Positions 1 through 8,680 of a DNA stretch of 40,368 bases are shown piece by piece (within the stretch, counting starts at the first letter, position 1; every line of letters begins with the position of its first letter). The position numbers and the translations under genes are program-made. Source of the stretch: Polaromonas glacialis (lineage in GTDB: Bacteria; Pseudomonadota; Gammaproteobacteria; Burkholderiales; Burkholderiaceae_C); the NCBI RefSeq assembly GCF_000709345.1, contig NZ_JMDZ01000040.1, positions 1 through 40,368 on the forward strand. Reading direction: 5' to 3'. The notes under the pieces are model-generated. The model did not search any database and was not told the origin of the DNA. It was given only the letters and a program-made list of their open reading frames with translations.

Positions 1-39
1 GCATGCGAAATTCTCCTCTGAAAATCCCGAAAACTCAAC

Positions 40-80
40 AAAACCCATACTATTTGCGAACAGCGCCGTATATGTACAGC
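40..80 (+). promoter_or_regulatory. Candidate SOS-type control region of umuDC with LexA-like half site
   Basis: GTATATGTACAG near 65-79 matches the right half of the LexA box (centre TATAT, then TACAG), but the left half is CGCC instead of CTGT. The preceding 13 bp at 55-67 recur inverted at 40306-40318 beside a matching left half-site. SOS control of umuDC is established in general; here it is an inference from half a box. If this is the operator, the ATG at 72 is unusually close and the true start may lie elsewhere. Confidence 0.3.
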
Positions 81-518
81 CCTCTACTTTTCCCGCCCTC
101 GGCCACGCGCTTTGAATCGAGCGGGCCCTTGGCTTTGCCAATGGTCGAGGGCACGGTCTGGGCTGGCTTTCCCTCGCCAGCAGCCGACTTTGCGGTCAAG
201 CGCTGCGACCTCAACGATCTGATGGTCACGCACCCGGCGGCGACGTTCTTTTGGCACGTGCGCGGCACCTCGATGGTGGACGCGGGCATTAGCGACGGCG
301 ACCTGCTGGTGGTCAACCGGGCGCTCGCGCCCCAGCACATGGACGTGGTGGTGGCCGAGGTCGACGGCGAGTTCACGGTCAAGCACTTTTGCTGCAAAGG
401 CGGCTCGGTCTCGCTGCGCGCGGCCAACCCGACCTTTCCGCCCCTCCTGCTCAAGGAAGGGCAGACCTTGACGATTTGCGGCGTGGTGACGTACACGATC
501 CGCAAAATGCGCCCGTAG
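72..518 (+). CDS. umuD: UmuD-like SOS mutagenesis protein (S24 peptidase)
   Basis: Self-cleaving regulatory subunit of DNA polymerase V; after RecA-stimulated cleavage it partners UmuC in error-prone lesion bypass. From the ATG at 72 the protein has 148 residues, normal for UmuD. The cleavage context is Ala-Gly at residues 31-32 (WAGFPSPA), the nucleophile is Ser67 in RGTSM, and the general base is Lys104 in FTVKH. The frame stays open to an ATG at position 3 and perhaps beyond the window, so the start is uncertain; 72 is preferred because the extra 23 residues lie outside the usual family length. No clear ribosome binding site is seen at either start. umuC follows 78 bp later in the same direction, as in typical umuDC operons. 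A LexA-like half-site overlaps the start. Confidence 0.88.
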   Translation: MYSPLLFPPSATRFESSGPLALPMVEGTVWAGFPSPAADFAVKRCDLNDLMVTHPAATFFWHVRGTSMVDAGISDGDLLVVNRALAPQHMDVVVAEVDGEFTVKHFCCKGGSVSLRAANPTFPPLLLKEGQTLTICGVVTYTIRKMRP

Positions 519-596
519 CAAAGTAGCGACGTAGCGAAGTAACGACAGCTGGGATAGAAGGCCGGATCGAAAAACAAAAACCGAAGGAGCACTGCC

Positions 597-1904
597 ATGG
601 CCCTGTTCGCGCTGGTCGACGGCAACAACTTTTACGTCTCCTGCGAGCGCGTCTTTCGCCCCAGCCTGAAAAGCTGGCCGGTGGTGGTGCTCTCTAACAA
701 CGACGGCTGCTGCATCGCCCGCAGCAATGAAGCCAAGGCCCTGAGCATCAAGATGGGCGCCCCCTGGTTCGAGGTCAAGCACCTGAACGACAGCGACGGG
801 CTGGTGGGCCTGTCGGCCAACTTCACGCTCTACGGCGACATGAGCGATCGCATGATGTCCATTGCCGCGGGCCTGGGGCCGCATCAAGAGATCTACAGCA
901 TCGACGAGAGCTTCATCGACCTCGCGGGCGTGCGCGGGGACCTCACGGCTCGAAGCCGGCAAGTGCGCGCGCGCATTCTGCAGTGGACCGGCATTCCCAC
1001 CGGGATCGGCATCGGGTCGACGAAAACCCTGGCCAAGCTGGCCAACTTCATTGCCAAGACCGCCGAGCGAAAGCCCGGCAGCTACCCGGCCGAGTTTGGG
1101 CAGGTGTGCAACCTGGCGGCACTGCCCGCGAGCGACCTGGACGCGGTGTTGGGTGCCACCAAGGTCGGCGAGGTCTGGGGCGTAGGGCGCCGGATCGCGG
1201 GGCAGCTGGAGGAGGGCGGCATTGCTACAGTCCTGGACCTCATGCGCATGGACCCGGCGACCGTGCGCCGGCGCTGGAGCGTGGTGCTCGAGCGCACGGT
1301 GCGCGAGCTCCAGGGCATCTCCTGCATTGCCCTGCAGGACCAGCCCACGCCGAAAAAAGAGATTGCCTGTACGCGCAGCTTTAGCCGGCCGGTGACGGAC
1401 CTCGGGCCCCTCATCGAGGCCGTGAGCGAGTTTGCAACCCGCGCTGCTGAAAAGCTGCGCGGGCAAGCCAGCGTCGCGAGCGAGGTCCTGGTGTTTGCCC
1501 ACACCTCGCCGCACCGGCCGGGCCCGCGCTTTTCGCAAAGCGCGGTGGTGCCGCTGCGCCGGCCCACCTCGGACACGGCCGCCCTGGTGCAGGCCGCGGT
1601 GCTGGGCCTGCGCTCGATCTACCAGCCCGGGTTTGCGCTGATCAAGGCCGGCGTCCTGCTGCTCGACCTGGTGCCCGGCAGCTTGTATCAGGGCGAGTTG
1701 GATCTGGAGCCTGAAGTTACCAGTGAGCGATCGAAGCTGATGGCCACGATCGATACGCTCAACAATAAATACGGCAAGGGCACGGTGCACCTTGCCAGCA
1801 GCGGGATCGATGACCGTACCCGTCAGTGGGGCATGCGCCAGGAGCGCCTGACCCCGGGCTACACGACCGCGTGGGCGGACATGCCGATTGCCAAGGCCGT
1901 GTGA
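597..1904 (+). CDS. umuC: UmuC-like Y-family DNA polymerase V catalytic subunit
   Basis: Catalytic subunit of translesion polymerase V. The 435-residue length is close to the usual 420-425. The N-terminus [12 protein letters not shown] carries the first catalytic Asp (D8), and [10 protein letters not shown] at about 100-109 carries the second metal-binding pair (D103, E104). The region [15 protein letters not shown] is the conserved palm/finger segment of the family, and helix-hairpin-helix-like sequence ([12 protein letters not shown]) follows. The C-terminal part has the UmuC-type extension. The ATG at 597 follows GAAGGAG at 582-588. It lies downstream of umuD, presumably in one operon. The gene appears intact. 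Confidence 0.95.
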   Translation: MALFALVDGNNFYVSCERVFRPSLKSWPVVVLSNNDGCCIARSNEAKALSIKMGAPWFEVKHLNDSDGLVGLSANFTLYGDMSDRMMSIAAGLGPHQEIYSIDESFIDLAGVRGDLTARSRQVRARILQWTGIPTGIGIGSTKTLAKLANFIAKTAERKPGSYPAEFGQVCNLAALPASDLDAVLGATKVGEVWGVGRRIAGQLEEGGIATVLDLMRMDPATVRRRWSVVLERTVRELQGISCIALQDQPTPKKEIACTRSFSRPVTDLGPLIEAVSEFATRAAEKLRGQASVASEVLVFAHTSPHRPGPRFSQSAVVPLRRPTSDTAALVQAAVLGLRSIYQPGFALIKAGVLLLDLVPGSLYQGELDLEPEVTSERSKLMATIDTLNNKYGKGTVHLASSGIDDRTRQWGMRQERLTPGYTTAWADMPIAKAV

Positions 1905-2032
1905 ACTGATTGTTTCCTTTTCAGCGCTTGCACAGCGGCAAAAACGCCCTGGCCCGATGCGACGCCTGCAGTTCACGGACAAAGCTGAGCGACACTTGTT
2001 TCCACATTTGCGCTTTATCCCGGAACAACTTT

Positions 2033-2983
2033 ATGAATTACTGGTGGGTCAATCAAAATCAAACGTACAAAGCGGAGGTCGGTGGTGGGTTTCTTTGGTC
2101 CCCTAAAACCCGTTCAGACGGCGCGCGCAATCAGTTCTACGACAACATGCTCGAGGTTCATCCCGGCGATATTGTTTTTTCATTTTGCGATACCCGTATC
2201 AAAGCGGTGGGTGTTGCGACCCAACGAGCCGTATCTTCTCCCAAACCGGATTTCGGTTCTGCGGGTAGCTCATGGTCGGCAGAAGGGTGGTTAGTCACGA
2301 CTGAATTTTCCGTTTTCGACCACCCCATACGACCCAAAGATCACATCGATGCGCTTCGTCCCCATTTGCCTGTGAAGTATTCACCGCTTCAGTCGACCGG
2401 CGATGGTCTCCAATCGGTCTACCTTGCAAATGTCCCGCCGCACATGGCGGAGGTATTGATTCAGCTCATTGGCCTTGACTACCCTGCAGCAATCGATTCG
2501 TTGATGACCCGTATTGAACCGGATGTTGAAGCGCCCTTGAAAGCAGTAGAAATGGCGCTGCTGGAGCGAACGGATATTGGGCCCACCCAGAAAAAGCAGC
2601 TGATCAACGCACGGCGTGGCCAGGGCCTATTTCGTGCCAACGTGCGTTTGCATGAATATGCGTGCCGATTAACTTTGGTGTCTGACCCTGAGCACCTTCG
2701 AGCCAGCCATATCAAGCCGTGGAAAGATTCATCCGACAGCGAAAAGCTTGATGGTTCAAATGGCTTACTGCTAGCACCACACATTGATCACCTGTTTGAC
2801 CGTGGCTTCATTTCATTCGATGACTCTGGGCTGGTCTTGATTTCACCTGCGCTTACCTCAAGCATTGCTAGTGCTTGGGGCGTTGCGGCCGGCAAAAATG
2901 TGGGCTCATTTACGGAAAACCAAAAAAGCTACCTGGCATACCATCGCCAAAATGTTTTCAAAGCCGTAAAGAATAACTTCTAG
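2033..2983 (+). CDS. HNH endonuclease with EVE/PUA-like N-terminal domain
   Basis: Putative DNA endonuclease of the HNH_2 type. From the ATG at 2033 it has 316 residues; the frame stays open upstream to a TTG at 1910, but that stretch lies just after umuC and does not read as protein. Residues 1-120 (MNYWWVNQNQTY, then GDIVFSF and LVTTEF) look like an EVE/PUA-type fold, which in other restriction proteins reads modified bases. The C-terminal third has the HNH signature: SHIKPW, then NGLLLAPHIDHLFD. This architecture suggests a modification-dependent (type IV-like) restriction enzyme; that function is inferred, not shown. It is separated by 128 bp from umuC and converges with the next gene. 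Confidence 0.75.
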   Translation: MNYWWVNQNQTYKAEVGGGFLWSPKTRSDGARNQFYDNMLEVHPGDIVFSFCDTRIKAVGVATQRAVSSPKPDFGSAGSSWSAEGWLVTTEFSVFDHPIRPKDHIDALRPHLPVKYSPLQSTGDGLQSVYLANVPPHMAEVLIQLIGLDYPAAIDSLMTRIEPDVEAPLKAVEMALLERTDIGPTQKKQLINARRGQGLFRANVRLHEYACRLTLVSDPEHLRASHIKPWKDSSDSEKLDGSNGLLLAPHIDHLFDRGFISFDDSGLVLISPALTSSIASAWGVAAGKNVGSFTENQKSYLAYHRQNVFKAVKNNF

Positions 2984-2994
2984 ATTAGGTTGTC

Positions 2995-4311
2995 CTAGAT
3001 GGCATGTACTGCGACTCGTGTTGTTGTTTCGACATGGCTGAAAATCCCTCTAGTTAATCCCAACAATTCCGCCTCTTTCTGCATTTCGTCAGTCCAAACA
3101 TTGCGCACAGCTATCTGGAACGCACGTGATGTCCGTGCGCTTTCCGCATTCGGTATCGCTATACCGAACACTGTTTGAGCATTGGGAAACTTGCTCATTG
3201 CCACATAGATGTAGGTCTTCAGTTCGTGTCCCACAGCGGTCTCAAGGTCATCGTCGGAAACGCGTTCGTTCACCACTGGATAAACTAACCAAAGAAAGTG
3301 CACGCCAGGCTGCTCTGACGACTCTACGACAACACTCCAGTACGTTTTTGGGTTTTCAATCAAAACATCCACAACCGCCATGCCCATTAGCATACGTGCC
3401 ATCCTCGACTCTGAAGCTAGGACTTGCAAGGCTGTGGCGTGATAGGCCAGTGCTTTGTCTTGACCGCTAACCATCCGGCCTCGCATGTACTCCGATGCAT
3501 GATGCTCAATAACTTCGTCGATCAAGTAGGAGGGCGCAAGCTTTGCCTTGCGTTGCATAAAGTTCAGGTCCTTTCGCAACGAAGACCACACATCCGCATC
3601 AACTATACGTACTCCCTTTTCGTCAGCTTCGATTAGTTCGCACAGCGGTGAGCTTCCGCCAGGACGACGACCTCTCATGTACACACCGATTAAGTCCTCT
3701 TCACCTGTGAACAGCACATGATTTTTGGTGAGAAAGGCCTCTTTCGCTGTAAGATACATAACAAAGTCAGCTGTAGTATCAAAACACTCAAACAGGGCGT
3801 CCAGTGCGGTTCTACTGACTACATGGACAAACTCTGGAAAGTGCACACCAACTGTGAATAACGTGACGCTGTTGGTCAGACTAGAGTCAAGGCCAAAGCT
3901 GGACGTTTTTAAATGCCGGGTGCGTGTCGCTTCAATTCCATGAGCGACAGCAATTAAGTGATACCGAGCCCGGGTTACATCGGGGAATCTCAAGGGAAAT
4001 GGCGACGAAACACGTGCATCAAGATGAACGGCCTCGGGCGAGGTCTTGATCGTTTTTAGTGCCCCTCGTAACTGCTTCACACTGGCGCTCACCGCCTTAC
4101 CGTACCACCGTTTCCACGCAATATCAGGCGTATTATCTTCACTATATTTGATGACCTTGTCCGAAATGATAATTACGTCATCGCCGAAGACGATGAGCAC
4201 ATCGCAAAGTTCCTTGCCTTCAGAGTAATAAGGGTTTTGGTAAGACCACATTGATAAGAATGTCTGACGGGATAAATTCGCAAGACGTGCTTCCGATTCA
4301 TTTACACTCAT
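2995..4311 (-). CDS. Uncharacterised 438-residue protein with nuclease-like N-terminal signature
   Basis: I cannot name this family. Residues about 29-52 read EGKELCDVLIVFGDDVIIISD followed by Lys: an acidic residue, an Asp at the start of a hydrophobic strand, then a second strand ending D-K. This resembles the PD-(D/E)XK nuclease core, but the assignment is weak. The rest is mixed alpha/beta without a recognisable catalytic motif. No signal peptide or membrane segment is seen. The start is the ATG at 4311; upstream only a poor AAAGAG is visible. It converges on the HNH gene with 11 bp between the stop codons and sits among DNA-targeting genes, so a defence role is possible but unproven. Confidence 0.7.
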   Translation of the reverse strand: MSVNESEARLANLSRQTFLSMWSYQNPYYSEGKELCDVLIVFGDDVIIISDKVIKYSEDNTPDIAWKRWYGKAVSASVKQLRGALKTIKTSPEAVHLDARVSSPFPLRFPDVTRARYHLIAVAHGIEATRTRHLKTSSFGLDSSLTNSVTLFTVGVHFPEFVHVVSRTALDALFECFDTTADFVMYLTAKEAFLTKNHVLFTGEEDLIGVYMRGRRPGGSSPLCELIEADEKGVRIVDADVWSSLRKDLNFMQRKAKLAPSYLIDEVIEHHASEYMRGRMVSGQDKALAYHATALQVLASESRMARMLMGMAVVDVLIENPKTYWSVVVESSEQPGVHFLWLVYPVVNERVSDDDLETAVGHELKTYIYVAMSKFPNAQTVFGIAIPNAESARTSRAFQIAVRNVWTDEMQKEAELLGLTRGIFSHVETTTRVAVHAI

Positions 4312-4725
4312 ACCGTAATAACTCTTTCATAGTGTTGTGGTTTTACCATTTTATGTCCTCTTTTTAAAAGTTTTCAAAAGCCGCAGTCTAGGCCTTTTCC
4401 CGAAGATCTGTTTACGATAATGCTAGCCAAGAAACATGGCTATTTAAAAGTAAAAATTTCAACATGATTTTTACTTCCACAAACACTGCAACATATAATG
4501 AAAATAAGCAGTAAGTACAGGTAAAGGCAAATTGCGTTTGCCATAAGCAGGTGGAATTAGAAACGTAGGTCGATGAGATCTGCCAAAAGATCGGCATCAG
4601 TGATGCAAACCTCTAAAAATAGCACCCATGTACTCTGAGACTATATGGAAATTACGCTGGCAGTGATAGCAACCATTCAGAGGTGGACTTCAACAGTTCA
4701 GAAACTAATCCGGTGTAACGAATAA
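4312..4725. other. AT-rich intergenic stretch without recognised gene
   Basis: About 410 bp between two leftward genes. It holds only a short leftward open frame (4412-4597) with no good start signal and a composition like non-coding DNA. I see no RNA gene or strong repeat. It probably carries the promoter of the gene ending at 2995. Confidence 0.4.
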
Positions 4726-5571
4726 TTAGATTCTTTTCCAACCTTCGCTCATTCTTCCGAAATAGTAGAGATATGGAACTTCGTTTCGTCTTGTTGACTC
4801 TCGCATCGCAAATTGAAGTAAATTCGAGTAGTAGTAAAATAAGCCTATTCTTCGTTCATTTGTATCTGCAGCATATCTCCCATCTGCTGGATTTATTACA
4901 CCTTTGCCAAGTATATAAATCCTGTCCACAATACCTGGATCGATATCGAGTTTCTTGGCGCATTCTAAATAACGCTTTGCTTCCTCATCAAGGCCGCTTT
5001 TTGTGTTGGAGCTATAGGCAAATATAGATATAAAAATGCGACAGTCTTCCGGCCCGGGGTCACGACCACGCTGATATTTTTGTAATTCTGTATCGAAAGG
5101 ACGAAGTTTAAATAGCTTCTTAGCCTTTATTAAGCAATCTTCGTATTCGCTAATATTTATTACTGATTTGACTTCTGTGACACACATAACCGATTCAACT
5201 TGTAGAATCGTAGGTTGCATGTTGAGGATTGGAATTCCATCTAAAGTTCGATAAATAATAAGATCGCTTTGAGGGCTTATGCCACCGCGTGAGTCAATAA
5301 TTTCACCTGATGAAACGGAAAATCTTCTTGGGAGCAAGCTTTCAAAAAAGTCACGTACTGGATTTTCTCTAACTTCTCCTTTCGAAAGGCTATGGTTTAT
5401 TCCTGAACTTTCAGAAAAATGGGCAAAAAATCGATGATATGCGCCTTCAATACGTGCAGTAAGTTGTTTAACCGGCAGTTCGGGACGATCTTTATAATAG
5501 TCTTTCATTTTTCCAATTGTGCAGTAAGAACCCAGAAAACCCATCTTGAATGGAGGCTCTAAATTTCGCAT
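4726..5571 (-). CDS. DUF6602-like protein, putative PD-(D/E)XK nuclease fold
   Basis: The layout matches my memory of the DUF6602 group: a helical start, then SKGEVRENPVRDFFESLLP, then RFSVSSGEIIDSRG, then SDLIIYR, and finally VESVMCVTEVKS. The Asp of SDLIIY and the E-x-K of TEVKS form a D...ExK arrangement typical of restriction-endonuclease-like folds. The function is unknown; related genes are often seen in defence or mobile regions. The longest ATG start (5571) lies in a short tandem repeat and has no ribosome binding site. The ATG at 5508 follows GGAAAA and would give a more natural N-terminus. Coding sequence is markedly AT-rich compared with the plasmid backbone, a sign of separate origin. 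Confidence 0.7.
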   Translation of the reverse strand: MRNLEPPFKMGFLGSYCTIGKMKDYYKDRPELPVKQLTARIEGAYHRFFAHFSESSGINHSLSKGEVRENPVRDFFESLLPRRFSVSSGEIIDSRGGISPQSDLIIYRTLDGIPILNMQPTILQVESVMCVTEVKSVINISEYEDCLIKAKKLFKLRPFDTELQKYQRGRDPGPEDCRIFISIFAYSSNTKSGLDEEAKRYLECAKKLDIDPGIVDRIYILGKGVINPADGRYAADTNERRIGLFYYYSNLLQFAMRESTRRNEVPYLYYFGRMSEGWKRI

Positions 5572-6083
5572 GATCGCATGATCGCGTGCTCGCAGTTTAG
5601 CGCAAACTGAAGTCTAGCCATGTTAGAAAAGTGGCCCAAGTTTCGAATTTCTTTAGGGCGTTGCCAACGGTCAAAAACCAATTCTCGTTCAAACGCTTTT
5701 AGCGTAGCTGTTTGTTAAATCCTTTAACCATAATATTGGTGGCCATCTCGCCTATGCTAATCGAAATCGAAATTGACTCGGTGCTTATAAGCGTGTTCTT
5801 TATTAAAGTGCCGCCATTGTGAATCAGATATATATGTGAATGCTAATTACGGTTTGTCAACCGTTAATGTAATTAACATAAATTTAATTATCATCTACAA
5901 AATCTATTTCTCTCCTCAATTTCCGCGGAAGTGCCGGGAGATAGGCAAAGAGTGATTTAGGTGAGGTTGGAGTTCTTGGTAGATTACATTGCTGGAAATT
6001 GATCGCAAACGGCGGCGATTAACAAAATTAGTTCACTTCGCGATGTGATGGAAACGCTTCAAACCTTTCACTACACGGTTGGG
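5572..6083. other. AT-rich intergenic region
   Basis: About 510 bp with no convincing gene. It begins with an 8-bp tandem repeat (GCATGATC at 5568-5575 and 5576-5583, then a diverged copy). ACGGTT-tgtc-AACCGT near 5848-5863 could form a small hairpin. I see nothing else recognisable. Confidence 0.4.
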
Positions 6084-6520
6084 CTAAATTTCTAGCGCGT
6101 CGGCATGGGCGTTGCGATGAAGCAGGATCCATGCAGGCTGGCCTGCTCGAACGATTCCAGCAACGCGCGGGCTTCATCAAAGAAGCCGGCCAGCCGAGCA
6201 ATAAGCTTGATATCGGGCTTGTAGTCCAGACCGCCGAGCTGATTAATCAGTATATGGCTGTCGCAATAAACCAGCACTGCCTTCGCACCAAGTGCCTTGC
6301 CCTCCCGAAGCGCCGCGAACAGCGCCCTGAGTTCGGCTACGTTGTTGCAGCCCTTGAACTTCATCGCCTGCGACAGCGTGTGGCCCGTGCCGTCGGGCTC
6401 GATGAGGACCCGACCTATGCCGATGCGGCCCAGGTTGGGCACCGCGCTGCTATCGCAGTGAAGACCCAGGCTCAAGCACTCGCAGAAACCAAAGTAGACA
6501 CCACCGCAGAATAGTTGCAA
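6084..6520 (-). pseudogene. RNase HI-like gene with C-terminal frameshift
   Basis: Ribonuclease H fold protein that would cut RNA in RNA-DNA hybrids. The main frame ends at 6092 after 142 residues. It contains HCDSSAVPN (first catalytic Asp), GCNNVAELRALFAAL (catalytic Glu) and VLVYCDSH (third Asp). The expected last motif, H-R-N-x-x-A-D, is absent from that frame but is encoded in the next frame: WILLHRNAHADALEI, with a stop at 6084-6086. A single base change near 6128-6135 therefore separates the final catalytic Asp from the rest. It is either a disabled gene, a sequencing error or a translational frameshift. The start is uncertain; the first 20 residues do not resemble the family, whose core begins near the first catalytic Asp. 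Confidence 0.65.
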
Positions 6521-6748
6521 GTATCAAGGTTTTTGCAGACCAGCCACTATATCTCTGTCAAAACCAATGGGACTAGCTCGATCAGCTGAAACCGACCATT
6601 TTGGAAAAATTCGAGTGAATGGCTTAGATTAAAAGGCAGAACGAAGATGACGCCTCATCTGGAAAGGGGTTTTGACTTCTGAAGAAATGGCGAAATTTCA
6701 ATTGGTGGAAAGCTCGACAACGAATTCATCGCAAAACGCACAGAAAAT

Positions 6749-7900
6749 TTAATTTGGCTCCGAGAGCATGGGAAGTGGCTGTGCAGGCATATCGTCAAAC
6801 CACCAGCGATTCATAGCATCTTGGTCTTCCAAATGGCGTGTCCACTGATCGTCGAAAAGTACATCGACGCTGAAGATTGACTGAGCGTCATAAGCCACCT
6901 CATGGTCAAAAAAGCGACCTTGCAACGCGTCACAGTGGACACAGCCGTTCGAGAGGTATTTATGGCCCTCGGTACGGCTATAACGAGGCTTGATCGGTCC
7001 AATTCCGTGTTGCGCCAAAAGATTCGGGTGGAGAGTGTTCCTCAGCAAAGTGGAGCCATGTCCATCATCGTCATCAAAATCATAAATCGATGCGGTGACA
7101 TCGGCTGCGCCCGGCTGTACACGACTTGCTGCAAAGCGGAGGTCGATAATAATTCCGGTCGTTTTCTTACAGCGCCAACAGTTCGTGTATGCCGCACTTA
7201 CATCGAGAGGCAGCATCTTTCCAAGCTGAGGTGCGAAGCGCAATTTTCCCTGAAGCGCACCTTCCACAAACCGGCCGAGTTCAACCCGTTGCTGCCAATA
7301 CTCGGGTCTGTGTTTGTCACGGGCAGAAATCCAAAGTGGATTGAAAGAGGGCGCTGGCAATAAGACATGGAAAGCCCCACTTACCTCGTCAAATGTCAGC
7401 ATAAAAGCCGGAATCTCTTTACTGATCGGGAAATTATGTTGACGCATAAACCACATACCGCGTACCGATGCGGATCGGTATACGTCCTGCCGCCGTACGG
7501 TCTCCTCAAACGCTTGACGGCTCCACTGTACTTCAAACGCGATTGCTGTTTTGCCACCGCGGCTGGCAAGAACGTCTGCGATCCAAGTTCGCTGATCATT
7601 GGTCTGTCCTGACTGTTCAACCCGCGCCACCCAACCTGCATGTTGGACGGCAGTGGCGATGATTTCCTTGGCACGCAGGTGCTCAGAGGATTCAGGAGCA
7701 GACAAGCATGGCCCTTTTCGAACATGGGAAAAGTAACGTGTCCCAAGCTTGCTAGTCTTTAAAATCACCCCGGCACCGCAACAATGCATGTGCAAGTAAC
7801 GGTCTTGAGCGTTCCTTGCTCGTAACTCATTCCAATCTTCAGCGCTTGCTATATTGAACGCAAAGAGTTCTTGATTGCCTGAGATGCATTTAAGTGGCAT
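6749..7900 (-). CDS. CoiA-like putative nuclease with zinc-binding cysteine pairs
   Basis: Resembles the competence protein CoiA family (PF06054 type). From the ATG at 7900 it has 383 residues and begins MPLKCISGN, as many proteobacterial relatives do; the frame also offers a GTG at 7942. An N-terminal Cys-rich/His segment (HMHCCGAGVILK, then RYFSHV) is followed by the nuclease core: E79 in SSEHLRAKEI, D109 in WIADVL and E123-x-Q125 in AFEVQWS, a PD-(D/E)XK variant with ExQ. The C-terminal half has CWRCKK and CVHC pairs that could bind zinc. CoiA proteins are linked to processing of incoming DNA; whether this plasmid copy acts in competence or defence is unknown. Confidence 0.75.
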   Translation of the reverse strand: MPLKCISGNQELFAFNIASAEDWNELRARNAQDRYLHMHCCGAGVILKTSKLGTRYFSHVRKGPCLSAPESSEHLRAKEIIATAVQHAGWVARVEQSGQTNDQRTWIADVLASRGGKTAIAFEVQWSRQAFEETVRRQDVYRSASVRGMWFMRQHNFPISKEIPAFMLTFDEVSGAFHVLLPAPSFNPLWISARDKHRPEYWQQRVELGRFVEGALQGKLRFAPQLGKMLPLDVSAAYTNCWRCKKTTGIIIDLRFAASRVQPGAADVTASIYDFDDDDGHGSTLLRNTLHPNLLAQHGIGPIKPRYSRTEGHKYLSNGCVHCDALQGRFFDHEVAYDAQSIFSVDVLFDDQWTRHLEDQDAMNRWWFDDMPAQPLPMLSEPN

Positions 7901-8086
7901 AAAGTGGTGCTGTTGGTAGTGGGCAAAATGAGAAGCTGCCACCGCTAGAGTGTAGGAGTGGCCAAGCTACGCTTGCATCAGCACACCCGTTTATAACCTG
8001 CGCCGCTTCTGACCCAAGGATTGGCTTTCTATCAAAGTAGCCTACAGCTGACTAGCGCTGCCAACTCTGGTTAAAAGCCGTTCGTT

Positions 8087-8581
8087 TTACAAATCGTCCT
8101 TACTCAATGCCGCATTCCGCGCTCGAAGCCTGTGCAAAGTAGCACCACTATCAGAAAATGTTATGGTTCCCATCCCCGGCATGGCTGCTATCGTCCAAGG
8201 TCCGATTCTCCATAAAGTGTACATACCTGACATAAAATGGGGCTCGGTTGGAGAGCCGTACTTGGCTTCCAAAGCACCTGTGATGTGATCATAGTCATCG
8301 GGAGATTTAGTATTTGCATTAATACTAACAACCTTTTCATCTACGATGTCAAGCGTCATTTGGCCCACATTACGCCCTGCAACCGTTTGATTGTCCAAAA
8401 ATCGGCAAGAAAGCTGCTCTTTGAACAGTCTGAAGGCTATTTCAATAGTGCCTTTGGGACAGCCCTTCATCACTGTTCCGAGTTCGAGTCCTTTAAAACT
8501 GAGAGACTGTGAATACGCATTTCCAGTTAATATGCTGAGAAAAATTGCAAATGAAACGATTAGATATTCAGAAATTTTCAT
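8087..8581 (-). CDS. Small exported protein of unknown function
   Basis: From the ATG at 8581 the protein is 164 residues and starts MKISEYLIVSFAIFLSILTG followed by NAYSQS, a clear Sec signal peptide with a likely cleavage after NAYS. An upstream in-frame ATG at 8608 would put nine residues before it; neither start has a strong ribosome binding site. The mature part (LSFKGLELGTVMKGCPKG, then a repeat of beta-rich segments ending YTLWRIGPWTIAA) resembles small periplasmic proteins of unknown function found in proteobacteria. It has two Cys (in MKGCPKG and SCRFL) that could pair. No link to its nuclease neighbours is evident. Confidence 0.65.
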   Translation of the reverse strand: MKISEYLIVSFAIFLSILTGNAYSQSLSFKGLELGTVMKGCPKGTIEIAFRLFKEQLSCRFLDNQTVAGRNVGQMTLDIVDEKVVSINANTKSPDDYDHITGALEAKYGSPTEPHFMSGMYTLWRIGPWTIAAMPGMGTITFSDSGATLHRLRARNAALSKDDL

Positions 8582-8680
8582 ATTATTAAGCACAATTGGC
8601 TTAATCATTTACACCAGCCGTTTGTAGTAACCCCAATTTTATACAGAGGCAGTAAAGGAAAACATTGTGGCTTTTGCAGA

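Noticed and set aside
84..1982. 632-residue leftward open frame opposite umuD and umuC
   Set aside because: It is antisense to umuDC and very rich in Arg, Gly and His, as expected from the reverse strand of high-GC coding DNA; no domain or start signal is seen.
6131..6514. 127-residue rightward frame opposite the RNase HI-like gene
   Set aside because: It is antisense to conserved RNase H motifs, which are the convincing reading.
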